A DNA stretch of 64,000 bases from USCg-Taylor sp050740455 (GCA_050740455.1 JBOIDF010000004.1:1-64000), one strand, 5' to 3'. Counted from the stretch's first letter, positions 33,987 through 43,250 are shown. Notes: generated by a model from the sequence alone, not told the origin. Program-made: numbers and translations.

Positions 33987-35087
33987 ATGCGACCGGGAAA
34001 TTTCCGCACCACGCTCTTGGTGGGCACACAAAAGGGTTTGTTTTGTATGCGCTCCGATCATCGCCGGGAACAGTGGGAAATGGATGGGCCCCACATCGTC
34101 GGCTACGAAATCACGCATGCCTGGCTGCATCCGAGAGCCCTGCGTCTCGGGTACGCGGCGGCAAACCATCCCGTCTGGGGCGCCCATGTCTATCGCAGCA
34201 CGGACGGCGGCCGTAGTTGGTGCCCGTTGCCGGCGGTTCCTTGCCATAGCCCGGGTGAATACCGTTCAAGCCTCGATGCGGTTTGGTTTGTCGCGGCCGC
34301 TGATCGAGAGGATCCCGGGCGCCTGTATGCCGGGATCGATCCGCCCGGTTTATTTTCAAGCGCCGATGGCGGTGAAAGCTGGGCCCCGCTAATGGGGCTC
34401 AACCGGCACCCGACGCGTCACACCTGGGAACCGGCCCGCGGCGGCTTCGCGGTCCACTCCATTTATGGCGATCCGAGTGACTCGAATTGCCTCTATGCCG
34501 CGGTCTCGGCCGGCGGCGCGTTTCGATCCGATGACAAGGGGATCACATGGATCCCGATCAACCGCGGCGTACGCGCGGAGAACATCCCACGCCCGCATCC
34601 GGAGACCGGCCATAACATTCACCGCTTAGTCGTGCACCCTACCCTACCCGGCCGCCTCTACCGCCAATGCTATAACGGCACCTATCGGAGCGATGATCGC
34701 GGCGCGACCTGGATTGAAATCACCGCGGGTCTACCGAGCGATTTTGGCTATGCCATCGCGGCCGCCCCGGAACATCCCGACATGGTCTATGTGATCCCCG
34801 AAGACAATCACCATGTCCGCACTACGGCCGGCGCCAATCTGCGCGTCTACCGCAGCCGCGATGCCGGCGCCAGTTGGCAAGCCCTGACAGGCGGCTTACC
34901 CCAGGAACATGTTTATGTCACCGTGCTGCGAGAAGCCTTGGCCACCGATGGTCTTGACCCCGGTGGGGTTTATTTCGGGACTTCCAGCGGACATCTGTTC
35001 GCGAGCCGCGATGCGGGCGATCACTGGACCCTGATCGCGAGCTATTTGCCACGCATCCTCTCCGTCCAGGTTAGCATCCATGCATAG
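33987..35087 (+). CDS. BNR/sialidase-type beta-propeller repeat protein
   Basis: A 366-residue protein with repeated Asp-box units (S-x-D-x-G-x-x-W): YRSTDGGRSWCPLP, FSSADGGESWAPLM, FRSDDKGITWIPIN, YRSDDRGATWIEIT, YRSRDAGASWQALT and FASRDAGDHWTLIA. These build a six-bladed propeller. No signal peptide is visible, so it is probably cytoplasmic, and no sialidase catalytic Arg triad was identified. It starts 73 bp after spoVR and overlaps the next gene by 8 bp. It is usually annotated as WD40/YVTN/BNR-like or glycosyl hydrolase. Confidence 0.85.
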   Translation: MRPGNFRTTLLVGTQKGLFCMRSDHRREQWEMDGPHIVGYEITHAWLHPRALRLGYAAANHPVWGAHVYRSTDGGRSWCPLPAVPCHSPGEYRSSLDAVWFVAAADREDPGRLYAGIDPPGLFSSADGGESWAPLMGLNRHPTRHTWEPARGGFAVHSIYGDPSDSNCLYAAVSAGGAFRSDDKGITWIPINRGVRAENIPRPHPETGHNIHRLVVHPTLPGRLYRQCYNGTYRSDDRGATWIEITAGLPSDFGYAIAAAPEHPDMVYVIPEDNHHVRTTAGANLRVYRSRDAGASWQALTGGLPQEHVYVTVLREALATDGLDPGGVYFGTSSGHLFASRDAGDHWTLIASYLPRILSVQVSIHA

Positions 35088-35850
35088 ATCGACGGGCGTT
35101 CGCATCTCGCTGGCCGATGCCCTCGCCATTCAAGGTGGCATCGTTGGTTTTGTGGGGGCCGGCGGAAAAAAAAGCACGCTCTACCGGCTTGCGGCGGCGT
35201 GCCCGGGCCGTGTCGCCGTGACCGCCACGGTGCACATTCCGCCGTTTCCAGAGGCTTTTAACGCCCATAGGATCGTCGCCGAATACAGCACGCTCCTCGA
35301 GGCGGTGAGGCATACGCGCATGCATCGCACCGTCGCGCTCGCGCAGCCCTCCTCTAAACCCGGGCGTCTACGCGGGCTGGCGCCGAGTGAGGTGCCGCAC
35401 ATTCATGAAGCGGGTGCCTTCGACGTGACCCTGGTGAAAGCCGACGGCGCGCGTTCCAGGTTGATCAAAGCCCCGGCGCCCGATGAGCCGCAACTTCCCG
35501 AGCACGCCTCCACGGTGGTGCCGATAGTTTCCGCCCGCGCCATTGGTGAACGGCTTAGCGACTCGATCGCGCATCGCGCCGATCGCATCAGTGCGGTGAC
35601 CGGAGTCGAACCCGGTGAGATCATCACCCCGGAGCATGTGGCGCGCCTCCTCACCGATGCGCAAGGCGCGCTTAAAGGGATCGGCAAGGCCGCGGTCGTC
35701 CCCCTCATCAATATGGTTGACGAGCCCGAGCAAGAAGCGCTCGCCCGTCAGGTCGCCAAATGGGCCCTGGCGCTGACGCGGCGCTTTGATCGGGTCGTGC
35801 TTGCATCCATGCTTCGAGACGCTCCGATCGTCGATGTGATCACACGCTAA
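35080..35850 (+). CDS. YqeC-like selenium cofactor/hydroxylase accessory protein
   Basis: A 256-residue P-loop-like protein: GGIVGFVGAGGKKSTLYRLA, VAVTATVHIPPF, FDVTLVKADGARSRLIKAPA, DEPQLPEHASTVVPIVSARA and PLINMVDEPEQEALARQVAK. This matches the YqeC family, linked by gene context elsewhere to selenium-dependent molybdenum hydroxylases. No hydroxylase or selD lies here, so the assignment is by sequence only. The start overlaps the BNR gene by 8 bp, so the pair is translationally coupled. Confidence 0.8.
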   Translation: MHRSTGVRISLADALAIQGGIVGFVGAGGKKSTLYRLAAACPGRVAVTATVHIPPFPEAFNAHRIVAEYSTLLEAVRHTRMHRTVALAQPSSKPGRLRGLAPSEVPHIHEAGAFDVTLVKADGARSRLIKAPAPDEPQLPEHASTVVPIVSARAIGERLSDSIAHRADRISAVTGVEPGEIITPEHVARLLTDAQGALKGIGKAAVVPLINMVDEPEQEALARQVAKWALALTRRFDRVVLASMLRDAPIVDVITR

Positions 35851-35905
35851 TCCAATTCCACGGCCTGCGGGGGGAGGTTTTCCGGCCGAGGCTCGCTCAA
35901 GCAAT

Positions 35906-36478
35906 CTACCAGCCGTCATTACGGCGGCGCCGTTTCGTCAAGTGCGGCGCCAGCAATCCCAACACAATACCCGCCGCAAGCACCACCGCGCCGATCTGAA
36001 ACCATTTGATCTGATTTTGTTGGTCCTTACCGGCCAACTCGTTTTGGAGCCGCATAACCTCGCTGCTCCGTAGCTTGGCCTCATGATCGAGGGTTTGATT
36101 CAGGTGTTTCAACTGAGTCAATTCCGATTGATAAGCGGCAAGCTTCGATCCTGATCCCTTGAATTGTTCCTTGAGTTGCTCCAGCTCGCGTTCCGCACTC
36201 GCCAAACGCTCGCGCCGGCTGATCTCAGTGCTGACGAAACGTTTTTCCAGCCAGCCCGATTTTCCCTCCCCATCCACGATCTTCATGTAGCCCGTCCTCT
36301 CGTTCCGATCGAGTAGGGTCACGCGCGACCCGGCGGGTACGGTTCCAATAAGCTTAAACTGATTACTGGGCCCACGGTGCAGATAAACGCCCACATCGTC
36401 GCTGATATAGACAGTCTGCCCTCCCGCCGCGATGGCGCTCAACAGCACGCAAGCGAAACCTAAGAGTGCTTTGTACAC
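35906..36478 (-). CDS. TIGR04211-type SH3 domain protein with coiled coil and C-terminal membrane anchor
   Basis: A 190-residue protein. It has a signal peptide (LLGFACVLLSAIAAGGQTVY), a bacterial SH3 domain (VGVYLHRGPSNQFKLIGTVP ... GKSGWLEKRFVS), a coiled coil (about 90-155) and a C-terminal helix IGAVVLAAGIVLGLLAPHL followed by Arg/Lys. This is the layout of YgiM. GTG 36478 is chosen because a GAGGGGGG-like Shine-Dalgarno precedes it and the signal peptide begins there. The much longer upstream frame to 36862 has no coding character. Confidence 0.87.
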   Translation of the reverse strand: MYKALLGFACVLLSAIAAGGQTVYISDDVGVYLHRGPSNQFKLIGTVPAGSRVTLLDRNERTGYMKIVDGEGKSGWLEKRFVSTEISRRERLASAERELEQLKEQFKGSGSKLAAYQSELTQLKHLNQTLDHEAKLRSSEVMRLQNELAGKDQQNQIKWFQIGAVVLAAGIVLGLLAPHLTKRRRRNDGW

Positions 36479-36843
36479 AACGATTCCCCCCTCAATTCTG
36501 GCGAGATTCGATAGACATTCGAAGCCGTGATGATAATTATAGGCAGCAACACGGTAGTGTGAAAAATGCCGGGGTGCAACGGTGCGCGATGTGATCGGTT
36601 CCGCCCTACCCTTTCGGTAAACTCGACCCGCGGCTATGAGTTCAAGGCTCGGCTCGAATACGGTTCCCGGCCGGAAACGACAGTCGTTGTCCGACAGCTG
36701 GCCGGATATCTCGCGTGGGATGCTGTGTTTGTACACAGCTATGTAGCTCACCACGGTGGTTTTGCGCGTTTCGTCATAGGAACGAGGATGAAGGCTGGCT
36801 GTAATCGGTGGATTAGAGCTATATACGGCTGGCCCTTCAGGAG
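36479..36843. other. Intergenic region without recognised gene
   Basis: A 365 bp stretch between the SH3-protein gene and the end of sodC. Several short frames cross it but none has conserved character. It must contain the promoter of the leftward SH3 gene. I see no RNA gene or clear repeat. Confidence 0.5.
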
Positions 36844-37365
36844 CTACTGGATAACGCCGCACGCTATGCGCGCACCTCCGCCGCCGCCCTTCTCGGGTTC
36901 ATCGGAATAGGTGTCCGATCCCGCGTGGATAATCACTGCCCGGCCCTTGAGATCGCTCATCTTCGGCCGTGGGGCGGTGACCACGCCGATTGCCCGCCCC
37001 GCCTCGTCCACGTTGAGGATCGGTAAGTCGCCTAAATGACCCGCGCCTTGCGGACCCTCATGACGGCCGCTCTTGGCCGGGTCGTAATGGTGTCCGGCCG
37101 ACCACCCGGGCTGGACGGCGCCGTCTTTCTCGCCCGGATCACAGCTCGGATTTTCATGCAGATGAAAGCCATGAGCCCCGGGGGGCAACCCGCCAAGCTC
37201 GTGTTGTATCAGGAGCCCTCCCAATCGCTCCGAAAAGGTCAGGGTCCCGAGGACGGTCCCCACACCGCGCTCGTCGATATTGTGTAGGTTGACAATCAGC
37301 ACCTCCGCCCGAAGAAGTTGGCTCGCCAAGAGGGTAAGAACGCCAAGATAGATGCGCATTTTCAT
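36844..37365 (-). CDS. sodC: Cu/Zn superoxide dismutase (periplasmic SodC)
   Basis: A 173-residue exported enzyme that dismutes superoxide. The signal peptide is MKMRIYLGVLTLLASQLLRA. Metal ligands are visible in GAHGFHLHENPSCDP (first two His and a disulfide Cys), AGHHYDPAKSGRHEGPQGAG (bridging and Zn His residues) and VIIHAGSDTYSD. The terminal ARIACGVI gives the second disulfide Cys. All expected ligands are in place. Single gene with its own short leader. Confidence 0.94.
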   Translation of the reverse strand: MKMRIYLGVLTLLASQLLRAEVLIVNLHNIDERGVGTVLGTLTFSERLGGLLIQHELGGLPPGAHGFHLHENPSCDPGEKDGAVQPGWSAGHHYDPAKSGRHEGPQGAGHLGDLPILNVDEAGRAIGVVTAPRPKMSDLKGRAVIIHAGSDTYSDEPEKGGGGGARIACGVIQ

Positions 37366-37498
37366 CGTTTCGCTCCTAATATTGTGGTCGGATTCCGAAT
37401 CGGCCTATGGAATAAGCAGATAATAGACAGGCGCGCTGCGCACCGCTCGTGTACACGTTTTAGCACTGGGCGGCGCGCCGATCAGAGTATAGCGCCCC

Positions 37499-37996
37499 TC
37501 ATGCTTCGATCTCTCCCTCGCCTCGAAGCCACCCCCATCTCTTTACGCTTCCCACAATATAGGCGCACCCGGTGGCGAAGGAGACGAGGGAATAGAAGAG
37601 GACGCGAAACGGGAGTGAGTCAGGATCTCGAAGAAGCTGCAGCGCCTGTTCGATGAAGCTTAACCCGCGAAATGCATACATACCGCCGATCGCAAATAGG
37701 GCAACGGTAAGCAAGGGCAAGCGGCGGATTATGCCTGCTCCCGCGAGCGCATAGCTACCGAAGAGAGCATGCACGGCAGCCAACGAAAGGGTCTGGATCA
37801 CCGGGGAAGAGGAACCGCTCTCGGCGAGCCGGGCGAGTCGTTGGCCGCCGAAAAAGCTATACGCCGAGGGACCGATCAAGACAATGACAACATGGAGAAT
37901 GGCAACGAAAAAACTCACGGCTGCCGCCATGAGGAGCCATGCGCGACCCGTGGGTTTCATGAGCTTTACCAAGATATCGAGTGTGGGAGCGCGCAT
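37499..37996 (-). CDS. Four-helix integral membrane protein of unknown function
   Basis: A 165-residue protein with four membrane segments (WLLMAAAVSFFVAILHVVIV; PVIQTLSLAAVHALFGSYAL; LLTVALFAIGGMYAFRGLSF; FYSLVSFATGCAYIVGSV). It begins at ATG 37996; a longer frame to 38083 exists but the added residues look non-coding. Similar small proteins are often annotated as hypothetical membrane proteins. No functional motif. Confidence 0.68.
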   Translation of the reverse strand: MRAPTLDILVKLMKPTGRAWLLMAAAVSFFVAILHVVIVLIGPSAYSFFGGQRLARLAESGSSSPVIQTLSLAAVHALFGSYALAGAGIIRRLPLLTVALFAIGGMYAFRGLSFIEQALQLLRDPDSLPFRVLFYSLVSFATGCAYIVGSVKRWGWLRGEGEIEA

Positions 37997-38098
37997 GGGA
38001 ACACCATGGGAACATCTTCGTGCTAAGCATAGCACTTCAGGGATTAAATTCATTCCCCGCTGCTTAGCGCGCTCGGGATGCAACCTGAACTTTATGCC

Positions 38099-39403
38099 TC
38101 AGTTGGCGAGTGCGCGTGCCTCCGTGGGCTTGGCGGAGGCAAGGGTGCCATCCTCCTGGATGCGTTCCAGCCAGCGTTGCGCCTGCTCGCCGAATCGCTG
38201 GCTCTTGCTCGCCGTTTGCAGCGCCGAGGCCGCGCACTTTTTATCGCCTTCGTGATAGCACGATATCCCGAACAGGAGCTGGGCCTCATCGGGAGCTTTG
38301 AGTCCGCCTTTATCGAGCGCGGTCGCAAACGATTTCGCGGCGGCCGCCCAGTTCTCCATGCTCATCTGCATCCGCGCGATATTGAGGTGGATCCTCCCGT
38401 GCCGGACCCGGGCCGCCGCTTCTTGCAGCGCGCCGATGGCACGCTCGCGTTCGCGCGCCAGCGCCCAACTGTTGCCGAGGAGCTCCAGGTTCTGCGCCGT
38501 GCGCGCGATACGCCCGCGCTGGATCTCCTTGCCCAAGAGGCGCGACGCGCTGTAAGGGATGTTACGCTGCATATAGAGCTGGGCGAGGCGGATCATATCG
38601 CGCTCCGCGAGCATGTCCTGGGCGTACGCAAGTTCGAGGGTAGCGAGGGCCTCGCCCTCGCGTTTGGAAATAAGATAAACATCGGCCAGGTAACGCCAAT
38701 ACTCCGTCTTGCGCGGATGCTTGGCGATGAGGTCCTTCAATAAGGGAATGGCGTCCGCGTAGCGCTTGCTCTCGAAATACAGCGAGAGCATGAACAGATA
38801 CCAGTCCTCGCGCGGGTCCTTGACTTTCGCGATCGCCTGCTTGATGTGCGCGAGCGCGGCCTCGTATTGGCGGAGGTGATGGTGGCAGACCGCGCTTAAA
38901 TAGTGCACATCCGCCGAGGGGTTCTTCTCTTTGACCAGCCTCTGTAGCGACGCGAGCCCCTGGCGATAGTCCTCGATCTGGATGTAGGACTGCGCCAGAT
39001 TGTAGCGCAGCGCGTGGGTGACATCGCGCGGCAGGGCGCGCCGGGCGAGCGCCGCCTCGATCGCGTCGATCGCTTCCGGGTAGCGTCTCTGGCCGAGATA
39101 GGCATAGGCCATCGACTGCTGTGTCAGCGCCGTTTCGTGCGCGTTCCCGGCCACCTTCGGCATGAGTGCCTTCAGGATCGCGAGCGCCTCGACGTGCCGC
39201 CCCTTATCCATCGCTTGCCTAGCCTTCATGAGTTGCTCGTAGGTCGATGGCGAGACCGTGTATTTCTGCGCGTCGCCTTTCTCCGCCGCCTCACGCTCCT
39301 CGGCTACAGCGGGAAGGCTCAGGACCACTAGGACCAGCAGGGCCGTCCACGACCTCGGGCTCTGGCCTATGACCCTAGGCGTCTCTATAACTGGGTTGTT
39401 CAT
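38099..39403 (-). CDS. Tetratricopeptide repeat protein of the TonB/DUF3450 cluster
   Basis: A 434-residue protein with an N-terminal hydrophobic segment (WTALLVLVVLSLPAVAEERE) suggesting export. About ten TPR-like helix pairs follow (MAYAYLGQRRYPEAIDAIEA; LAQSYIQIEDYRQGLASLQR; VYLISKREGEALATLELAYA; GISCYHEGDKKCAASALQTA). It overlaps the stop of the tonB gene by 4 bp and is the last gene of the leftward cluster. TPR proteins in such clusters are thought to act as periplasmic scaffolds, which is an inference here. Confidence 0.88.
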   Translation of the reverse strand: MNNPVIETPRVIGQSPRSWTALLVLVVLSLPAVAEEREAAEKGDAQKYTVSPSTYEQLMKARQAMDKGRHVEALAILKALMPKVAGNAHETALTQQSMAYAYLGQRRYPEAIDAIEAALARRALPRDVTHALRYNLAQSYIQIEDYRQGLASLQRLVKEKNPSADVHYLSAVCHHHLRQYEAALAHIKQAIAKVKDPREDWYLFMLSLYFESKRYADAIPLLKDLIAKHPRKTEYWRYLADVYLISKREGEALATLELAYAQDMLAERDMIRLAQLYMQRNIPYSASRLLGKEIQRGRIARTAQNLELLGNSWALARERERAIGALQEAAARVRHGRIHLNIARMQMSMENWAAAAKSFATALDKGGLKAPDEAQLLFGISCYHEGDKKCAASALQTASKSQRFGEQAQRWLERIQEDGTLASAKPTEARALAN

Positions 39404-40101
39404 GATTTTTCGTCCTGCAATCTGAACCTAACCGTTTGCAAAGTCCGCCACTGGATGGCCTTGCCGTCGACGAGCTTACGCTCGAACTTCCAGTGGCGGA
39501 TCGCCGACAGCACGGTGCGCTCGAAAAACCCGGGCGGCTGTGCATGGACGATCTTCGGCGCCCTGACCGAGCCGTCCTCGGCGACCAGGAACTCCACCTG
39601 GACGAAGCCCTCGATGCGCCGCGCGAGCGCATGCGGCGGATAGAGAGGCGGTATGCGCACCAGCGGCACGGCTTCGCGGAACTTACCGATCTCCTTACCG
39701 CCAGCCGCCATATCGCCGATATACGGTCCGCCGGTGACGTTCATCGGGATCTTCATCTGCGGCATCGGCGCGCTCAGTGCCTCGACGATTGGCCGGCTCA
39801 CCTTCGGGATCGGCATGTCCGGCGTGGGTGTCTGCTCGGGCTGCTGCGGCTCAGGCGGCTCGACCCGCTCCTCGAGCTCGGGCGGTGGCGCCTCGCGCTT
39901 CAGGCGTACGAAATCGACGATCTGCAAGCTGCGCAAAACCGGTCCGGATTGGTAACCGGCCGAGAGTCGCTCCATGAGCAAAAAGAGGGTCAGGTTGATT
40001 GCGACGGCCCCGGCCAGCAGAAACAGGATGCGCAGGGCCTTGGCGCGCGGTTCCGCGCCCAACGCCCGGTTCCCGAGATTATCGATGAGGGTTGTCCTCA
40101 T
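39400..40101 (-). CDS. tonB: TonB family energy-transducing protein
   Basis: A 233-residue protein with one N-terminal membrane helix (ILFLLAGAVAINLTLFLLME), a Pro/Glu-rich spacer (PPPELEERVEPPEPQQPEQ) and the C-terminal TonB domain (PPLYPPHALARRIEGFVQVE, ... FFERTVLSAIRHWKFERKL). It carries proton-motive energy from ExbB/ExbD to outer-membrane receptors. 4 bp overlaps with exbD and the TPR gene. Confidence 0.93.
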   Translation of the reverse strand: MRTTLIDNLGNRALGAEPRAKALRILFLLAGAVAINLTLFLLMERLSAGYQSGPVLRSLQIVDFVRLKREAPPPELEERVEPPEPQQPEQTPTPDMPIPKVSRPIVEALSAPMPQMKIPMNVTGGPYIGDMAAGGKEIGKFREAVPLVRIPPLYPPHALARRIEGFVQVEFLVAEDGSVRAPKIVHAQPPGFFERTVLSAIRHWKFERKLVDGKAIQWRTLQTVRFRLQDEKS

Positions 40102-40502
40102 TCCTCGTAGGCGGCGATCGCCACATTCTCCACGCCCGCGAGGCGCGCCTCGTCCAGGGCCGCCACTAAGAGTTGGATCTGGGTCTCGGCATCCGCCGCG
40201 ATGATCACGGAGCTGCGCGGGTTCTCGGCGTGCATCCGCTCCACGTTGGCGCGCAGCGCGCGGATATCCACCTTGCGCCGATCGATCCAGACCTCGCCGC
40301 GTTTGGTGAGCGAGACGATAATGTTCGCCTTATCCTGGGCGACCGCGCTCCGGGCCGTCGGCCGGTTCACGTCCACGCCGGTCTCGCGGATAAAGGACGA
40401 GGTCGCGACAAAAAACAGCACCAGGAAGAACATCACGTCGATAAGCGGGATGACGTTGATCTGAACGCCCTCATAGTCACTGTCCGTATATCTGCGGCGC
40501 AT
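40098..40502 (-). CDS. exbD: ExbD/TolR family protein
   Basis: A 134-residue protein with one membrane helix carrying the functional Asp (INVIPLIDVMFFLVLFFVAT) and a periplasmic domain (ADAETQIQLLVAALDEARLA). ATG 40502 is chosen over the GTG six bases earlier, since GAGGAG lies nine bases before ATG but only three before GTG. Part of the proton-driven motor with the ExbB-type proteins next to it. Confidence 0.93.
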   Translation of the reverse strand: MRRRYTDSDYEGVQINVIPLIDVMFFLVLFFVATSSFIRETGVDVNRPTARSAVAQDKANIIVSLTKRGEVWIDRRKVDIRALRANVERMHAENPRSSVIIAADAETQIQLLVAALDEARLAGVENVAIAAYEE

Positions 40503-40562
40503 GATCACTTACTCCTCATGGGTTGGTAACACTACATCGCTGTCTCTCGCGGTCTTGCATGC

Positions 40563-41087
40563 TCATTCATAGCTCAGCGCGCACGCGGTCTGCTCCTCGG
40601 CGCGCCGGGCGTTCTGGTCCAGGTTGATCGCGAAGTACAGACCCGAGAGGGCCGTGACCAGGCCGGCCAGGGTGCACAGCAGGGCCTCCGAGATCCCGCC
40701 CGCGATCCCGCGGCGATTGCTCCCTCCGTAGACGGCGATGACTTCGAAGGTCTCGATCATGCCCGTGACGGTCCCGAGGAGCCCGAGCAGCGGCAACACT
40801 TGCACCAGTGTGCGGATGATGGGCAGGGTGCGCCGCGCCGAGGCGCCGAGGCTGGCGGCCAAATGCATGCGCACATAGCGCGCGGTGCGCGAGCGGCGCT
40901 CGCGCCGGGAGTCCCAGGTGGCTTGTGCGCGCGCGAGCTCTTGCGGAAAGGTGAAGCGCAAGAACCAGTAGCGTTCCAAGATTAGCACCCACATGCAGAG
41001 CGACAAGAGGAGGATAAACGGCATCGCGTTCCCGCCTCGATCGAGGAACCCCAGCAGGCGGTCCAGGAACTCAAGGATGGACGCCAT
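40563..41087 (-). CDS. exbB: ExbB/TolQ/MotA family proton channel protein
   Basis: A 174-residue three-helix membrane protein: PFILLLSLCMWVLILERYWF, TLPIIRTLVQVLPLLGLLGT, VTGMIETFEVIAVYGGSNRR, ISEALLCTLAGLVTALSGLY. The GLLGTVTGM motif is typical. It overlaps the end of the larger TolQ-like gene by 17 bp. The short form probably forms the ExbB pentamer with ExbD for this TonB system. Confidence 0.92.
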   Translation of the reverse strand: MASILEFLDRLLGFLDRGGNAMPFILLLSLCMWVLILERYWFLRFTFPQELARAQATWDSRRERRSRTARYVRMHLAASLGASARRTLPIIRTLVQVLPLLGLLGTVTGMIETFEVIAVYGGSNRRGIAGGISEALLCTLAGLVTALSGLYFAINLDQNARRAEEQTACALSYE

Positions 41088-42420
41088 GCGCCTTGGCCTC
41101 GCGCTCGGCCACGATGCCCGCCAGCTCCTCCTCCAGCATTTGGATCAGCCGGTTGCTCTTGCTGCTGAGCCAGCTGTGCAGGAGCAGGACGGGGATCGCC
41201 ACCAGCAGGCCGAGCTCGGTGGCGACGAGCGCTAGCGAGATCCCGGCCGAGACCAGCTTGGGATCGCCCGCACCGAAGAGCGCCATTGCTTGAAAAGTGT
41301 CGATCATCCCGGCCACCGTACCGAGTAGACCGAGCAGGGGCGCCGCAGTGGCGAAGACCGCGAGGGTCGGCAGCGAGCGCTTGAAACGCGGCGCCTCGCC
41401 GAGCATCGCCTGATCCAGCTTGAAGGCCAGGCTGTCGGCGTCGAGCCGCGAGTTCTGCTCCGCGACCTGCCGTAGCCGGCCGAGCGGGTTGTCGCTCGCC
41501 GCCGCCCCGTTCCGCCGCGCGTGCTCGACCTTGCGGCGGGTAGCCGCAAGCGCGATGGTGCGCTCGATCACGATGAGCAAGGCGATCCCGCCGAGCACCA
41601 GGATCATGTAACCGATGCTCCCGGCGCGTGCGATGTGCTCGGTCACGCTGGGGGACTCCACCATGAGGTTCAGGATCGAGCCTCGAGAGGGATCGAGCGC
41701 CACGGGCAGGAGACCCGATTTCGCGCGCTCGTAGTCCTCGGCTAGTTCCAGGAAGCGCCCCGCGGGCTGGCGGCCGAGCTCTACGATGCGTCCGGTCTCG
41801 GGCAGATAGTGCAGATAATGGCCGCCGGAAAGGAGGTTAAAAGCCCCAAGGCGCACGACCTCTTGATCCCGCTGGGTCCCGTCCGGCAAGGTGACCGCCG
41901 TCTTAAAGCGCGCGATCGCGCCGGACTCCTGCATCTCATCGAGCATCACCAGCCAGAGCTGTTCCAGCTCATCGATGGAGGGGTTGTCCTTGCGTTCCGC
42001 GAGGCGGGCGGGCACAGCGTCGCGCTTGGGCTTCTGCGCCGAGACGAGCGAGGTGGTCAAGAGGCCGTGCGTGTCTTTCGCGACCTGGCGCGCCACGCCG
42101 AAAAGCTCCCCGAGCGAGCCGGTCTTTTCTTGCAGGATTGCCGTTTGGGTGTTGAGAAAGAGATCATTCTCTTCATAGCGCGCCTTTAGCCGCTCGCCGA
42201 GTCTGCGCTCGCCGCCGAGCTCGGCACGGAGCTTCTCGAGCAGCACCACCTGTTGGTCGCGCGCCTTGCGAAACTCCTGCTCGCGGGCGGCCAGGGCCTT
42301 GCTTTCGAGGATCCGCTCCTCCCGGGCCTGCTTGACCAGATCGGCCAAGGAGGCCGGTTCTTTGGCCGCCGCGAACGCTATGCCTCCGAGCGCGAGCAGG
42401 ATAGCGATGAGCCGTCTCAT
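41071..42420 (-). CDS. MotA/TolQ/ExbB protein with long periplasmic N-terminal extension
   Basis: A 449-residue protein. It has a signal peptide (RRLIAILLALGGIAFAAAKE) and a coiled-coil periplasmic region of about 220 residues (LVKQAREERILESKALAARE, EFRKARDQQVVLLEKLRAEL). The C-terminal half is TolQ/ExbB-like, with LPTLAVFATAAPLLGLLGTV and AGMIDTFQAMALFGAGDPKL. ATG 42420 overlaps the DUF3450 stop (ATGA). This fusion is the typical second gene of DUF3450-TonB clusters, probably a dedicated motor whose coil interacts with the DUF3450 protein. Confidence 0.9.
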   Translation of the reverse strand: MRRLIAILLALGGIAFAAAKEPASLADLVKQAREERILESKALAAREQEFRKARDQQVVLLEKLRAELGGERRLGERLKARYEENDLFLNTQTAILQEKTGSLGELFGVARQVAKDTHGLLTTSLVSAQKPKRDAVPARLAERKDNPSIDELEQLWLVMLDEMQESGAIARFKTAVTLPDGTQRDQEVVRLGAFNLLSGGHYLHYLPETGRIVELGRQPAGRFLELAEDYERAKSGLLPVALDPSRGSILNLMVESPSVTEHIARAGSIGYMILVLGGIALLIVIERTIALAATRRKVEHARRNGAAASDNPLGRLRQVAEQNSRLDADSLAFKLDQAMLGEAPRFKRSLPTLAVFATAAPLLGLLGTVAGMIDTFQAMALFGAGDPKLVSAGISLALVATELGLLVAIPVLLLHSWLSSKSNRLIQMLEEELAGIVAEREAKAHGVHP

Positions 42421-43250
42421 GACCCCACCTCCACTACCGGTACCGGTAGCTTCAAGAGATCGGGAGCCGCCTGCTTGCGCGCGATGCGCAGCCCGCGCTC
42501 GATGTCGTTGCGATACTCGCTGGAAAGCTTCTCGAAGCGCTTGGCTTTGGGATCCCAATAGCCTGCTTCAAGCCCGTCCAGCGTCAGGTAATAGAGCGCG
42601 AGCCGCCCGAAGCGCAGGAAATCGACGGCGCGGATTTGCTGCTTGCCTTGGTCATCCTTCTCTTTCAGATCGCCGCGGTAGGCTTCGATGGTACGGCCGT
42701 ATTCGGTCTCCACTTGGTAGGCCTCCATGAGCCTGCGGTATTTCTCGGCGAGCGTCACCTCCGAGCTGTCCATCATGGTTTTAAGCTCGCCGATCCGCTT
42801 GCTGCGCTCCGCTTCCAGGAAAGGCACGTCCATGTTCACGAACTTTTCGAGCGTTTCCTGCATCCGCAGCATCAAGGGCACGATGCCGCGCTGGGTCACC
42901 TCGATTTCAGTGAGCTGTTTCTCGACCGAGGCGCGCTCGCTCTCCTGGCTCCGGATCTCCCTGTGCAGTTGCGCGTGGTAGACCCGCAGACCTTCGAGCT
43001 CCCGGATGCCGTCTCGGTATTCAGTCAGCATCACTTGCGTGGCGTCATCGAGCTTTTCGACCCGCGCCTGGGATTGGATCCCTTGGTCCTGGTTCTGCGC
43101 CTGGGCTCGCACGGCGGCGTCGAGCGACTCGGCCGCGCATGGGCCGGTCATGAGACATACTGCCAGCCCTAGCGCTAAACCCAGCTCGCGCGAGGCATGG
43201 GCAGGCGGCCAACCCCGCAGGTATCCTTTTTTGATCTTGCTCTCAATCAC
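42417..43250 (-). CDS. DUF3450 family exported coiled-coil protein
   Basis: A 277-residue protein with a signal peptide (ELGLALGLAVCLMTGPCAAE) and a long coiled coil (YHAQLHREIRSQESERASVE ... MQETLEKFVNMDVPFLEAER), then DFLRFGRLALYYLTLDGLEA and GYWDPKAKRFEKLSSEYRND, which are diagnostic for DUF3450. The GTG at 43250 overlaps the moaA stop by 4 bp (GTGA). The far longer upstream frame is antisense noise over moaA. Function unknown; always with TonB-type motors in related genomes. Confidence 0.9.
   Translation of the reverse strand: MIESKIKKGYLRGWPPAHASRELGLALGLAVCLMTGPCAAESLDAAVRAQAQNQDQGIQSQARVEKLDDATQVMLTEYRDGIRELEGLRVYHAQLHREIRSQESERASVEKQLTEIEVTQRGIVPLMLRMQETLEKFVNMDVPFLEAERSKRIGELKTMMDSSEVTLAEKYRRLMEAYQVETEYGRTIEAYRGDLKEKDDQGKQQIRAVDFLRFGRLALYYLTLDGLEAGYWDPKAKRFEKLSSEYRNDIERGLRIARKQAAPDLLKLPVPVVEVGS

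Noticed and set aside
36482..36862. N-terminal extension of the SH3-protein frame
   Set aside because: The extra ~127 residues lack coding character and would bury the signal peptide. GTG 36478 with its Shine-Dalgarno is the better start.
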